In this document: positions 1 to 12,800 of the stretch, piece after piece | How positions within the stretch are numbered: position 1 is the stretch's first letter | Layout: the number at the start of each line of letters is the position of its first letter | Origin: Macrostomum hystrix | Taxonomy: Eukaryota; Platyhelminthes; Macrostomidae | DNA: 64,000 nt | Direction: 5' to 3' | NCBI GenBank assembly: GCA_950097015.1 | Contig: CATNEN010000032.1 | Span: 2,795,546-2,859,545, forward strand | Position numbers and translations under genes: made by a program | Notes under the pieces: model-generated | The model's database searches: none | Told to the model about the DNA's origin: nothing | The model's input: only the letters and a program-made list of their open reading frames with translations

Positions 1-189
1 CCTCCTATCACTGCAGTGTTCCCTGTTTTCCCCAGACCAACAGTTGTTTTGTTGTTGTCTTCATATGAAAAAATAACACAGACCAGAGCAAAAGTGAAAT
101 TCCCATTGGAGGAGTGGAACTGAATAAACAATCGGTTTATCAGACTGCACTGACTGCCTCTCTCCCTCTCAGACAGATTTACCTGCGAC

Positions 190-432
190 AGAGTCCACTA
201 TGCAAACACATGGCGTTTGTTCACACACTAGGACCCCACGGAATTTCCGAGGACTTCCTTGCGGCAGAGTTTTGCTATGTAAAACATGGGCCTATGTACA
301 TGCACTGGGTCCCATGGAATTTCCGCGGATTTCCTTGCGGCAGAGTTCTGCTATGTGAAACATAGGCGCTATGTTCGCAAACTAGGGCCCCACGGAATTT
401 CCGCGGAATTCCTTGCGGCAGAGTTCTGTTAA
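190..432. repeat. Imperfect tandem repeat, about 77-bp period
   Basis: Three clear copies plus a partial leading copy. The core CGGAATTTCCG recurs at about 239, 314 and 392 (the middle copy reads TGGAATTTCCG), followed each time by TTCCTTGCGGCAGAGTT and a CTATGT-AAACAT segment. An 83-codon open frame across it simply follows the repeat and is not treated as a gene. Confidence 0.8.
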
Positions 433-1842
433 CCCATACTACTGAAGTACAACCACCGACAGTGGCTAAATAGAAGCTACAGCTAACAACCAGGTACCTA
501 CTTTATCCACTCCATCTGTACTGTCAGCTAAGTATTGATGGCCGGCCCAATTGCCTTTTCGCCTGTAAAGTGGCTAATCCACTCGATACCTGCGACTCAG
601 TCCGTCAGTCGTCTGCTAAAACAGCGCATCACTCAGCAATCAGTAGCGTTGCTGCACTGTTGTAGTTCATAATTGAATTCACGTCTAAATCTAATTATTA
701 GCAGCAGTTTCAAGCCGGAATCAATCAGCGCTAGCTTGACAGCTCTGGCCAACAACACGACAAAATGGGAGGAGTTCATGCATTTTTGAGCTGCTCACTT
801 TATACGCTCGTACCGCTCCATTTCTAGCTCAGACCAATCATCTCGAACGTTCTATGAAAATTAGAATGAAGCACAAAAGGTCTCTTTGAGACAATAGTGA
901 TCAGTGAAATTGGACATCGACTTGGCTTATCGAGGTTATCGAAGAGCTTGGAGCTTGTTGTACTTGAAGCAGCTTCCTCTAGGCCCGGGCGGAGCCAGAA
1001 ACTTTGGTTCCTGGGTGGATTCCTGGGTCGTAAAGACGGTCTTTCTGACTGTCTAAGAGTTACCAGTCCGGTTGGGCGGGTCTCGGAACCAGCACCTCCT
1101 GGTCGAAACCCCGTAGTCTCAAACCCGGTAGCTAATCAAGAAATACGAGCTACATCTGGTTCAGTCAGTTCCAGCCCAATAGGGCCCAGTTTTAAACAGA
1201 CTCCGGTAGGAAATCCACGTCTAGCTTGGTAGGAATCTTGGTAGGAGTCCGGTAGGAATCTCCATCGATTGGTGAAGAGGTGAAGGAGTGAACCGGGCCA
1301 AATAAGATGTAGAGCCCGTTCTGCGAGTATAAAGCTGATTTTCATACGTTGGGACTGAAATTGACACTGTCGAGATAGGAGCTGATTTAAAACTTTTCTT
1401 ACGAAGTACTAAAGCTTTTTGATACGACGTCATATGTCTTTGCGCGACAACCACATACTCGTACCTCGTAACTATGCCATGATTTATTTTAAACGGCTAG
1501 CAAACTTGACAAAAACTTCTACTACTAGTCTTTAGGCGGTTGCAGATATGAGCACATGATCTATCAGATATAAGTTTGGAACGAAGGAGCGGAAAAATAT
1601 GTAGTTGCAGCCAAAACTTGATGCGTGACAAACATTTTTTAAACTTCGAGGAACCCACGAGCAGTCGGAGCAGCAGACGTCATTTTCCTAAGAAAGAAGA
1701 ACTGCTCCAATCACATGGCATAATATACCTGTTAAACAGGTGGAGTCTCTGCCCTGTAACACGATGCCGATCTTGAATCAGAAAAATCTGGTGATTTTTT
1801 GTTTAAAAAGAAGCTACGACGCTCAGTGTTTCTGACGGCCAA
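433..1842. other. Non-coding stretch downstream of the K2P gene
   Basis: No protein-coding exon or RNA gene was recognised. The right part must hold the 3' UTR of the minus-strand channel gene ending at 1843. Read on the minus strand, an AATAAA lies at 1488-1483, about 355 nt past the stop, and is a possible polyadenylation signal. The short open frames here have no recognisable similarity. Confidence 0.4.
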
Positions 1843-4800
1843 TCAGTGCCGATGCTGCGAGTTTGTCGCCGCCGTTTCCGCCCGCCGTTGTCTGCGTTTC
1901 TGTCGTTTTCGACGTCGTCGTTTTTGTTCGGCACGACGGGAAGCCTTGGATGACTTCGGCAACGGCTGGGGCGGCGGCTCCCGTCGAGCAATGATCCCAA
2001 GTCGTCGGCCAAGTCGTCGGACCTTCTCGATAACCTCCTCCTGCATCAGTTTGAAGCACATAGCGAATACTGAGAGACCGACGGCCACGTACAGAGTGGT
2101 GGCGATGAGCTTCTCCTTAGGGTTTTGCGAGTCCACCTCAGTGCCTGCGGGAATATGTAACCCAGCTGTGAAATGGGTGCCATGGCATCAGCTGGGGTAG
2201 AAATTGGGCCGACCTTCTCAGTCCACGGACTGAGCAGCTGTACACAGCCTTTGGAAGCCGTGTGCAGTAGCTGCGGCTGTGGCACTGGCTGAGCATCAGG
2301 CGCAACTGGTCTTTGTGTAGTTAGTATCTGTCTTCCACATACTTTTACATCTTATTTAGCGAGAACGATTCTCCCTCTTTCATGAGAAAAAAAGAGTTAT
2401 GTGGCGGGCAATAAGTTTTGCCAAATTTGTATGTAAGTGAAGACTTGACTAGGAGTTTGGGGTTAAAGAAGGTGTAAAGAGCTTGTTAAGAAAACACAGC
2501 ATGAATTCAATAAAAAAATGGCGTCAACGTCTTTCTGTCTCCGCCGGGGCTCCCAAGAAGCGCTTAGAAGACAGTTTCAAGTTTTAACGACACAATTTTT
2601 TCTACCTTCCACCTTCTTACAGGTAAAAGACAATTAACGCGAAGTTGGTTAGCATCTGTCCAATTGTCTCCAGGCGTTATCGGGCTGGCAAGAGAGTGAG
2701 GTAGAGAGTGGTTGGCCTACTCAAGCTGGCGCCATACGTCTTGGCTGGAGTTGACAGGAATTCTCAGCTCCCATGCAGTGTGGGAGAAGTGGAATTGAGG
2801 AAAACGACAGTCTGTGGAAAATACTAGGAAATAGCCTTGACGACTAAAAAAGAGACTGCTTGTGGGATGGGTGGGAAAAGAAAGTCTAGCCTAGCCAGCA
2901 TAAAGCAGCTCGTTCAAAGCACCTTGGGCAATCGGCGTCTAGAATTTCTATTTGCCATCCTGCCGCTGCTTCTTCGCGGCCAAGCGGAGATGCGATAGTC
3001 TCAAAATGCGCTGGTGCAAGTATGTGCCGGGGGGCAGTTGATGCTACAGTCCGTTCGCGATGCCTTTACTGGACAATATTAGGCCCGGAGATTTAGGTAA
3101 ACACATGGCGGGAAGAGTAGGAAGGGAGGGCGCTCCTACCAGGCACAATGTCGCCGAATCCGATTGTGCTGAGCGTGATGAAACAGAAATAGGACCACTT
3201 GATGTAGTCTGCCTGCTCCCAGATGGTGAATAGAAACGAGCCGAAGATCACATAGCCCAGCATGACAGTCAGCGACAAGCTGAGCGGCACTGTCACCTGG
3301 CGCAGCTTCTTGTCGTGCGGACCGCGGCCGCGACTCTTGCGCGCTTTAACATAGTCGTAGTAGCCTTTGTAATTGTCGGTGCCATTGTAAGCCTCCAGCG
3401 AAGATAGAGAAGAACTCGAAGACGAGGACGAGGAAGAGTCCGAGTCGATGGACGATCCGGATGGGCTCGGCAGGGTGATGTAGCTGATTGTTCGTGTTAG
3501 TGGCTCCACGACAGCTGAGGCAGCTGACGTCTGAGCCTCGGAGTCGTCCTCGTCCAGCGGCTCCGCTTCTTCTGTCAGCGCCTGGTCGATGTTGGCCCAA
3601 TCTACCACCGGCGCCCGGCCAATCCCGGTAAGAGAGTCTGGCACTGTCAACGACGGAGCCAGACAATCTCGACGAGCTCGAAACGGCGATGGTGTCGACT
3701 GGCTTCGAGCGAGTCGTCGCTGATGAGGCGCGAGTCGCGATGTGCGGATGGAAGACAAACTCGTGAAGCGCCTGTTTTTGTGAATGATTCAGAGTTAAGC
3801 TTGAAAATTGGAATTCAAAGCGAATATTTTCATCGCTGTTTTACTGATAGACGCTTCATGCTTTTTAATATATGACCCGATCAACAAGCAGCGACTCTCA
3901 AATCAAATCGTCTCATAAGCAGCTTACCTCGTCGGCGAATCTTCATCAGACTGGTGCATTGGCTGTCGGTGACGCGTCGCCGGAAGAAGGCGAGCCACAG
4001 CTAGGGCTCGTCGTGCCCCTCGAATGTCGCTACTTGCAGTTGCTGATGATGCCGCCGTCATCGGTAGATCGTCGACAAATAGGACGCGGCCTGTGCCAGC
4101 CGGAGTGGACCAAGCGGCCATCAATGGTCGCGCGAAATCTGTCTTGACCCGGATGATGTCCAAGCCGTCGTTGGTTCGACGTCCCGTAGAGGCCGAGACC
4201 AGCGCTCCATTCGCTTGTGACGTTCCTGCAGATACTGCCGCTGCTGCTGCCGCAGCGGCTGCGGCTACCTCGGCTGGCCCGCGCGGTTTTACTGAGCACA
4301 GACGAAACTGTTTCAAATAGGGCCGGCACATTGTGCTATAGAGCAGTCGGAATCCGTCGGCCAGGTAGTCGCCAATGTTGTTCAGGTAGAGGAACATCAG
4401 GGGAATGCCAAGGAAAGCGCAAAACATTGTGGCGATCATACCCTGCCACGTTTTGGGAGCTGCGTGACCGTAGCCTGGCGATTTTTAGGTGAAATCATGG
4501 AAAAAATTAGGCTCGGTATTTGGAAAAGATGACGAAAGGAATATTTGGAAGCTCCTGCTTTTAAGAGAGATCCTTCTCCTCTATTCGATGACCAAAAAGT
4601 AACGTGCTGTGGACGATTGAAATCTAATCTAAAGGCTTTTTTGCATTGCTATCAAATGACTCGTTTTGTTGTACATTTATTTGAGTTCAAATGAATTGGG
4701 TAATAAAAATGTACACGATCATGCATTCCGTCCTCATTCGATGGCTGCGTGAGCGAACCTATAGTCCTTCGTTTGGACCGTCCCAAAGTCTTTAATAATT

Positions 4801-7800
4801 AAACCTTAAATTTTTTCTCCTAGTCATGCTTCATGCTAAAAGCTTGAGTTACGCTAATCCCTCTATTAGCTTAAGTACTTGCTTATTAGCTTAATTGTTT
4901 GTTGAAGCTCATCTGTTTTATGCAACAAGTAAAGCCCTTTCGGCTGATAAGGCAGCTAAATTAAACTTTACTATATCAATGGATGTCAAAAGTTGAGTCG
5001 GTCCAACTCAAAGACCAGTCTGTGACTGGTAGCGCATGTGATTTGATTTGACAGGCCAGGTTGCAATGGCTGCTATGTATTCTACTCGTAGACATTTTCG
5101 GCCTGATTTTGTCGATAGGGAAACGCGATTCCCTCGGGCAGTAATCAAAGGTCATTAACGATAATGGAGTGGCATCTTTCAATATTAACACTGCACACTT
5201 GTTGATTCTGCTTCTGCTGCACATAAGTGGAAAATCTCTTTACTCGGCTGAATCGAAGCTAGACAATTCGAAGATTTGCTCTTGTGCTGCAGGAGTACTT
5301 CAAGCGTGTGTGTAGCATATGTGATGCGTATGCAATCTCACAGTACAAGCTATATGCTGCCAGCCACAGTGAGTAAGCTGAGATTTTTCCCACGCGGAGA
5401 TTAAACGGCCTAATTTCTGCTATCGTGCTTTGTCTGGAGTTAATTAACCGACCCCCAAATACAGCTGAGCAATCAATTAATAATGCCATTCCGCTTAATT
5501 TTGTACCTGTACCAAACTCACGCAGCGAAATCGCTAATTGACTATCTTAAAGTGTTATAACTGAATAAAAAATTTAATCGACTGTCGCTATGAATTGAAT
5601 AATTGAGTAAGCTGCTGGAATTGATGTTAGCAATCAGCAATCAGGCGGTGCTGGAAATAGAAGTCGTATAGCTCTACCCAGGTGCACGCAGGTGATCTGA
5701 ACAATATCACGGACTAGAAACCTGATGCTGCTAACTTGTATCGACGATTTGTTACTCTCTTTCTCACTTTCTCTCGCCTCCAAGCCAACTTCCCAATTTT
5801 CTACCGGCTTCTCCTGTTCTCTCCTGCCGAGGTCTTTAACTTTGAGAATGTTTAACAGAAGTCGTATCTGAGACTACAGCTATTGGGACTACTCCCAAGT
5901 ATGTCTTACAACTGCAGTCCCTTACAACTGCTACTCTCGGAGTCATGTTCGGAGCGAGAGTGAAAGCTGCCAGATATCGATTTCTAATGCTGCTGTTGAC
6001 ACTGCAATTTCTGGCCCAGAAAATTGGGGTCAGTGTCTCAAATTCGGGGCTCAGGCTCAATGCCGCAGCCAGTCATTATTTTCCACCTGCGAATGATGGA
6101 AAGGCGTCATTTTTTATATTGAAGCAGAGAGCGAGGTTGGTCATGGGCTCAATCTTGACCGACACTGCTGCATCACTAGTGCTAACGGCTTCTGGGTGGC
6201 CGGAACAGGGAGTGTGAGGCTTTAAGGACAGAACAATATGAAAAGGGAGTGTGAAGGTGTGGAGATCGGGGCAGAACGGATTTGCGGATGAGGGTGCTGG
6301 CGCTGCAGATTTTGCGGCCAGTGTCAGGAGAGCAATTATGAATTATGTAAAAAATACTGTAAAAAAATTGCATAGTCCGGCCGCGAGAGCTAATGGAGAT
6401 GGTTGTGCTTTCTGGACCAATGTAGACCTTTCTGAGCTCCTCTGTGCACTCAGGAACCAGCCCTGCTTCTGACTTTCATTCAGAGTAATATCGGAAGCAC
6501 TAGTGTACATAGCAGTGATAGATCCTTTACTGAGTTCTTGAACACTACAAATTAACGAAATTAATTTTTTTTCGTTTTTGCAAAGGATCGATTCCCAGTA
6601 GATAAAAAATAACTATTGAAGCCTGTTGCCTACTCGCTAGCCAACATGAGTGGCTCCCATGGCGGCATTCCAATCATCAAAGACCCCAGGAGCCGAACAG
6701 CTGCGTGCTCTGCCCGAGAAATTCTTCTGAGGAGTGTCAGAGTTCAAAATATCGAAGACCCAAGGCTCTTAGGCTCTAAAAAATTACAGAATTTCGCCAC
6801 TGATCGAAGTGTGTCAGTGTCCACGGAACTGCTTCTCCCGTGTGAAGAGAAATCAGGAAACTCTGGGATTTTCTCTATACCCACGGAGAAAATTTAATGA
6901 TGGGATCGAAGGAACACTTGCTGGAGAAGATTATTGCAGCAATTGGGATATTTCTGTTGGATTATTGAAGCGGGGGATGTCTGTAGAGAGTGGGACCCTC
7001 CTTGTTTGTCCTCAGAATGGAGGCCGCGGTTGTTGGGGGGTACAACTGGGCAAACATGCCATGATGGAGAAAGAGAATGCCTAATTCTGCACTTTCCACA
7101 TTCAAGAAAATTTGTTTTCACGTACTGCGTCTACGTGATAGACGTCTCTCTTGTAGTTTTGTAAATATAGGCCCTGTTGCAGCTCATTTTATAGACGAAG
7201 GATGAAAAAGTACCCATCAGTGTTAGGCGCAATACTAGCAACAGCACCATCAACAATGCTAGATCAAAGTGAGAAAGATGAAGCTTTCTGCACTGCCACG
7301 ATGTCCGAACCCGAGGCAGAAGCTAGAATGTCTATTGTTGCAAGTTCGTGCTGCACAATCAGAAATGTACAGGGCATTTGTACAGCCAGCATGCATGTTC
7401 TAGTAAACATTAACTCAACATTGAACTTTCAATTCGCTCGTACGATGCCAATAGCTTGTCGAGCTATTAGTCAGACAAACGCCAACAATAAAATTCCCTC
7501 ACAAGCTTTCAAGTCTGTTTGCAATCTTACCTATAGTGGTGATAACTGTCACCACAAACAGAATCGCCCCGGCGAAGTTCCAAGTGTAGTCCCGCTCCGA
7601 CAGGCTTCCATTCCATCCGTCATCCTTCACAAACACTGTCACGTTGGCAACGATTCTGGCCACGATTTCGTTGAGCAACCTATGCTGGCTCAGCTGGTTC
7701 ACTTCAGCGACTGTAGCCGCATCCGACAAAGCTGCTGCCACTGGTGGACGATGGCCAGAACTGCTGATGTTGGACTGCGCTGTTGTCTCAAATGACTCTG

Positions 7801-8350
7801 TAGTTGTTTTCGATGTGGTTGCCGTGGTTACTGGCGGTCCAGCGCAGACCAGCTTCAGCTCCTCGAGCCAGGCTGCTTGCTGACTGCGTACTCGCTCTTT
7901 CAACTGACGCTCGTGCGGCATTTCAATAGCCTGGAAGATCAGGCCACCCACGAATGTGTAAGCCACAATCAGGCCTGACAGGCCGATGTGGCTGAATACA
8001 AAGGCAACGAATCGCTTGCAGAAGACTTTCGTCTGGCGCAATCGCCGGCGTCGGCGTTCGCGCCGCTTAAGCTCGCGTCGCTCCTGACGCGAGAGCTTCT
8101 GGCGTCGGGACACTTGAGGCGCCATCTTGTTCCCTTGATCGTCTTCCACGGTTTCAGTTTGGCCCATCTCGGTCTCCTGCTCTTGCTGCTGCTGCTGCTG
8201 CTGTATTCCCGACGCATAATGCTGAAAATCGACAATTGAAATCTGTGTTTCCGATTCCACTATCATTTTAGCCGTTATTTCAGTTTTGACAGAAGCAGCC
8301 ATTCGGAAGACTTGAAGATCCCTTGTAGAATCCAATAATTCGAACACCAA
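1843..8350 (-). CDS. Two-pore-domain potassium channel (K2P/TWiK-type), four exons
   Basis: Minus-strand gene with exons 8350-7531, 4474-3928, 3771-3140 and 2144-1843. All introns are GT-AG, the phases agree, and the exons sum to 2301 nt (766 residues plus stop). K2P subunits dimerise in the plasma membrane and carry background K+ current. Seen: M1 at residues 117-140; an extracellular cap of about 115 residues with N-X-S/T sites at 194, 236 and 248; first filter TTIGYGHAAP, split by intron 1 inside the glycine codon; M2 with GIPLMFLYLNNIGD; M3; second filter TIGFGDIVPG ending exon 3; M4 with GLSVFAMCFKLMQEEV; a basic C-terminus. The M2-M3 loop is very long, with an alanine run and a Ser/Asp-rich stretch. 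The N-terminus has a seven-glutamine run. The start is uncertain: Met1 (8350) or Met17 (8302), which has a better ATG context; an untranslated 5' exon is possible. The paralogue was not assigned. Confidence 0.9.
2145..2310. repeat. SINE-like dispersed repeat next to K2P exon 4
   Basis: This stretch lies in K2P intron 3, abutting the splice acceptor of the last exon. It matches, imperfectly but over more than 100 bp, the segment at about 48740-48900. Shared pieces include CCAGCTGT, ATCAGCTGGG, CAGTCCA-GGACTGA-CAGT and a following AGCCTT. The 48.7-kb copy is preceded by a tRNA-like head, so this looks like the 3' part of the same tRNA-derived family. Confidence 0.45.
4475..7530. other. K2P intron 1 (3.06 kb)
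   Basis: The intron is bounded by a donor at 7530-7529 and an acceptor at 4476-4475 on the minus strand. Several open frames of 60-95 codons exist on both strands (for example 5945-6217 and 6616-6897 plus). None has recognisable domains or GC-rich composition like the real exons here, so no nested gene is called. Confidence 0.5.
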
Positions 8351-9855
8351 GCTGACATGTTCAGACGTTTATCATTGTGGAAGCGGAACATGAGAGCCAT
8401 TAAATCGTATACTAATCCGGGTTCGCTTTAAGTTTCACTAAATTTTTTTATAACTAAGCAGGTCTGGCGATGAGCCAATCAACACTCTCAGTGGCTCCGC
8501 AATGCTAAATGGCCCAATAGAAATGTCGCATTCTAAATTTAGCTCGCAGCCGAAAGTGGCTCGTTTTATTCACTCTGAAGTCGTCGCTGAGAGGACTTCG
8601 ACCGGGTTTGTTTAAGCAAATAGACCAGGCAAGGGGCGTAAAGTTATAGCCAATCTGTCAAACTGGGGTCGAGAATTGCTACCAATTTTTTCACTTTACA
8701 TACTGACGCCTGACATTCGCTCGCACAAAGCGAGAATTGTAAGCTGGTGCAACGACTTTGTCTGATCTCTGCCGTCACGAAATGTTGAACCGATCAGAAG
8801 TTGAACTGACTGGTTTAGGCGACACACCGGATGGCTAGGCAGAATGGCAAAACGAAGGCAAGGAAAATTGATGAAAAGTGTGCAAAGCGAATAAACACAA
8901 ACACAACCAGTACACGGCCCACCAAACTTACAGAGTCGCATATCTGCATAATATACTGATTGCCTACGAGGTGAATTTTTATGACTGAAGTCCGACCAAC
9001 CCGCCCCTGTCCGGACCGTTGTGCAACAAACACCGGGCTCCCTGCTGCGGTGGTGCGCCGGTTATTGCAGAAATCGGATAGAGCAGAGAAGGCAAAGAGG
9101 GAGCGAGGGAACTAGAGTTGATGGGGATGCATTGGGGAAGGCGGGAATTGCGTGTGACCCAGTTTGTGTCGGTGAAGGGACAGACCGCGGCAGCGACTCC
9201 ACTGCAAAGTTGATGCATCGGCGAGCTGACTGTCATCTGGTGCCAATTCAGTCACGCGCACGGAAAGCTTGGAAATAGCTTTCATTTTACCCTGATTCAT
9301 CTTAAAGAAACAGCACTTGGCGTCGGTCCCGGTAAGGGTCTGCGAAGTTGCTCATGGTCGCCAGGGACAAGCATGAGAATGGCTAGCGAGGCTGCATCTT
9401 ATCTCGCATCATGAAAACTGTTCGAACTGTTCTCATGGAACGACTAGTTTTCTAAATTTCATATTGTATCTATACTACTGTAAGTAATATCATCGAAATT
9501 CTAAAATATGTCGTAGGTTCAGCAAGTAGTAGTAATAGACAAACATAAAAAAACCTATAAATACTCACTGTTTTCTTCATAATAGAGTGACAGAAACAGT
9601 TTTGCAGCGAACTTTCACCTGTGCGTCGTGCAGTTTGATCAGTTTGAGCAGTTTTAGATTTAAGAAAGATAATTTCTCTTATAAAATACGAAATAATGTG
9701 CACTCGCGCAGATCGTGACATAGATTGCGCCTAGCTTATCAGAGAGCTCCACAGCGAGCTTATCAGTTAGCCTCTATTAATTTGAGAGCTGCTTTTCTGT
9801 TACTGTATTTGTTATAATAAACTGAATTTTCATTCAGTGTAGAAGGGCCACAAGC
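8351..9855. other. Shared upstream region of the divergent K2P and SLC1 genes
   Basis: About 1.5 kb separates the first coding exon of the channel (minus) from that of the transporter (plus). Both promoters or untranslated first exons should lie here. No convincing TATA box or initiator could be assigned, and no coding exon was recognised. Confidence 0.4.
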
Positions 9856-12800
9856 ATGACGGGCGGCGGAAAATGCCGGACCTTCTTGAAGGAGAACCTG
9901 TTGCTGATCAGCACCCTGTTTGGTGTCGGTGGCTGGCATCGGGCTCGGCATTGGGCTGTACTTCGCCAAGCCGGACGACACCTGGCTGCTGTGGATCGGT
10001 GCGTGACTGTTGGGCGTGCCTGAGGGATTCATGTATGTTGGAGGCCCAGGACTCCTGACCAGGAGGTCGGTGAAAACCAGGGAAATATTCAGGTAAGAAA
10101 CATGAGATGAGGTGCGATGAGGAAAGCTGAGCATTCCTAGCTGCCTTCTCTAGGGTTTCCTGGCGAGCTGGTGCTCCGTGCCTTCAAGCTGCTCATCCTG
10201 CCACTTGTGATTTCCTGCGTGATCAACATCACTGCCAGCAGCAGCATTCGCGCTAACGGCACCATGGGCGGCCTTGCAATGCTGTATATCGTCACTACCA
10301 ACTTTGTGGGCGCGCTTCTCGGCCTTCTGTTTGTAGTGCTTATTCAACCCGGTAAGGCTGGAACCTAGGACTGCGTGCTATGCACTGGGCTCAAGCCAAG
10401 CACCCATTCCACGACAACCACCCTGCTCACGCCAGGCACCCAGCCGACACCGAACACCATCCAACACCGAACACCATCCAACACCAAACACCATCCCACG
10501 CCAAGCACATTCGCAAAGCAGCCACCAACACACCGATTACGCAACTTACGCCGAAATACACACACAAAGTTCATAGCAATGCAGGAATTTTAATCATATA
10601 ATCAAAACTTCAGGCTCCTCAGGTCAAGGTGGCGGTGGTGGTGGCAGCGGCGGCGGTGGAGGTCCCCCAATCAGTCGACTTACCACTTCGGACATCCTGA
10701 CAGATCTGTTTAGGTTTCTATTCCCTGAAAACTTCTGTCTGTAACTTCAAGACTAAGATATTGACTAGTACCTGTGACATATTATCTGTTGGTGTCAAAT
10801 TTCAGAAATCTCATACCTGACAACATCATCACAATGGCGTTTGAGACGGTAGCCTCTTTATTTCGCTTTTATCGATCTGGTATAAAGAGTCGCTGACTAA
10901 TGAACAATGTACTATTTTTCTCAGAGTCAGACGGTGTACATGCCCCAGCTAAGCAACGGCAGCACTCTTTACGTTCGGCAAAACGGCACCAGCCGGGGCA
11001 TGAACATCCTGGGCGCCCTGTTCGTTAGCGTACTGTTCGGCTTGGCCACCTCTGGCATGGGCGGGCGCGCGAGCGAGACATTTCGAGAGTTTTTTGACGC
11101 CGTCACCGGAGCTACGACGCTGCTATTGAGCAAAGTAATTTGGTGAGGCTCGTTGCTCCTGTTATGACGGTGCAGAGCATGATTCGAATATCCATGACTG
11201 TTGAAGCTCCTGTTATGACGGTGCAGAGCATGATTCGAATATCCATGACTGTTGAAGCTCCTGTTATGACAGTGCAGAGCATGATTCGAATATCCATGAC
11301 TGTTGAAGCTCCTTTTATGACGGTGCAGAGCATGATTCGAATATCCATGACTGTTGAAGCTCCTTTATGACAGTGCAGAGCATGATTCGAATATCCATGA
11401 CTGTTGAAGCTCCTGTTATGACAGTGCAGAGCATGATTCGAATATCCATGACTGTTGAAGCTCCTGTTATGACGGTGCAGAGCATGATTCGAATATCCAT
11501 GACTGTTGAAGCTCCTGTTATGACGGTGCAGAGCATGATTCGAATATCCATGACTGTTGAAGCTCCTGTTATGACGGTGCAGAGCATGATTCGAATATCC
11601 ATGACTGTTGAAGCTCCTGTTATGACGGTGCAGAGCATGATTCGAATATCCATGACTGTTGAAGCTCCTGTTATGACAGTGCAGAGCATGTGTAAGAGCC
11701 GGCGAAATTTAGATTGTCAGAAAGTACGCACGAGTTTATTTGGCATAACGATTCAATATATACGAGCAGGGCAGTGATGAGCACGATGAATAATAAAATA
11801 GGCTAAAGCCAGCCCCACCCCCAAGCGGGTGAAAGGCCGACGCCATGTACATTTAGACCAATCAGACAAGACGAGCCAACGCACAACACACCACGCAGGA
11901 ACCCCACATTACTCTCCCCCAAGAAAAGCGCAAGGGGAAGCAACAAAAAAAGGCAATAAAACACAACGAAAAAAAATTCAAAATGCATAACAAAAATAGT
12001 CCAAAAACTACAGTCCCTGTCACACAGTACCTAACTTGGCTACCAAGACGCTCTGAAATAGTCAGGAGGTCGCCGCTGCCTTCCTGAGCGACGGGGCCCT
12101 CCCTGACACTCGCCAGCCGCGGGCTCGCGCAGCAACTCCCAGGTGCCAGGGCCGTCCAGCTCCGGGTCGTGGCTCGCGTCAGCGGCTGCTGGAAGGGCCG
12201 CCGGCTGGCTCGCCGGCTGGGTCGCCGGCTGCGCCGCCGGCTGGGTCGCTGCGTTGTCAGTTCGGCTGACGAACGGCTTCATTCGATCATGGTGCACCAA
12301 TAATTTACGCCTGCCGTTCTCGGAGCGCACTCGGTAGTTCACGGGGCCGACCTTCTTGATGATGGTGTACGGGCCGGACCACCTGTTCGATAGTGACTTA
12401 CACTGGCCGCGCTTCATCGCCTGGTTCGTCAGCATCACCAGGTCCCCGACCTTAAACTCGACAGTCTCGGCGCCTCGGTTGTAAAACGCGTGCTGAGAGC
12501 TTTGAGCTGATTGCAGATTCGCTCGGACCACCTGAAAGCCGCGTCGGATTCTTGCCTGGATGTCCTCGCAGCTCCTCGGCAGGTCCTGTTGCCCTTGGAC
12601 ACCGAGCAGCAGGTCTGCGGGCTGTCGCGGCTCCATGCCCCGCAGAACCTTGAAGGGCGACTCGCCCGTAGAGCTGTGCGCCGAGCTGTTGTAAGCCCAC
12701 ACAACGTAGGGTAGCAGAATGTCCCAGCTGGTCTGGTTCGCTGCGCAGAAAGCTGACAGCATGTTGCCTAACGTTCGGTTGAACCTCTCGACGTTGCCGT

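Noticed and set aside
7202-7795. 197-codon plus-strand open frame
   Set aside because: It overlaps K2P exon 1 in antisense over much of its length and has no domain; the GC-rich antisense of a real exon explains it.
9763-10134. Minus-strand 123-codon open frame across SLC1 exon 1
   Set aside because: It is antisense to the transporter exon and lacks any recognisable domain.
11140-11777. Open frames of 124-136 codons on both strands across the 51-bp array
   Set aside because: The unit is 17 codons without stops in these frames; the frames are a by-product of the repeat inside an intron.
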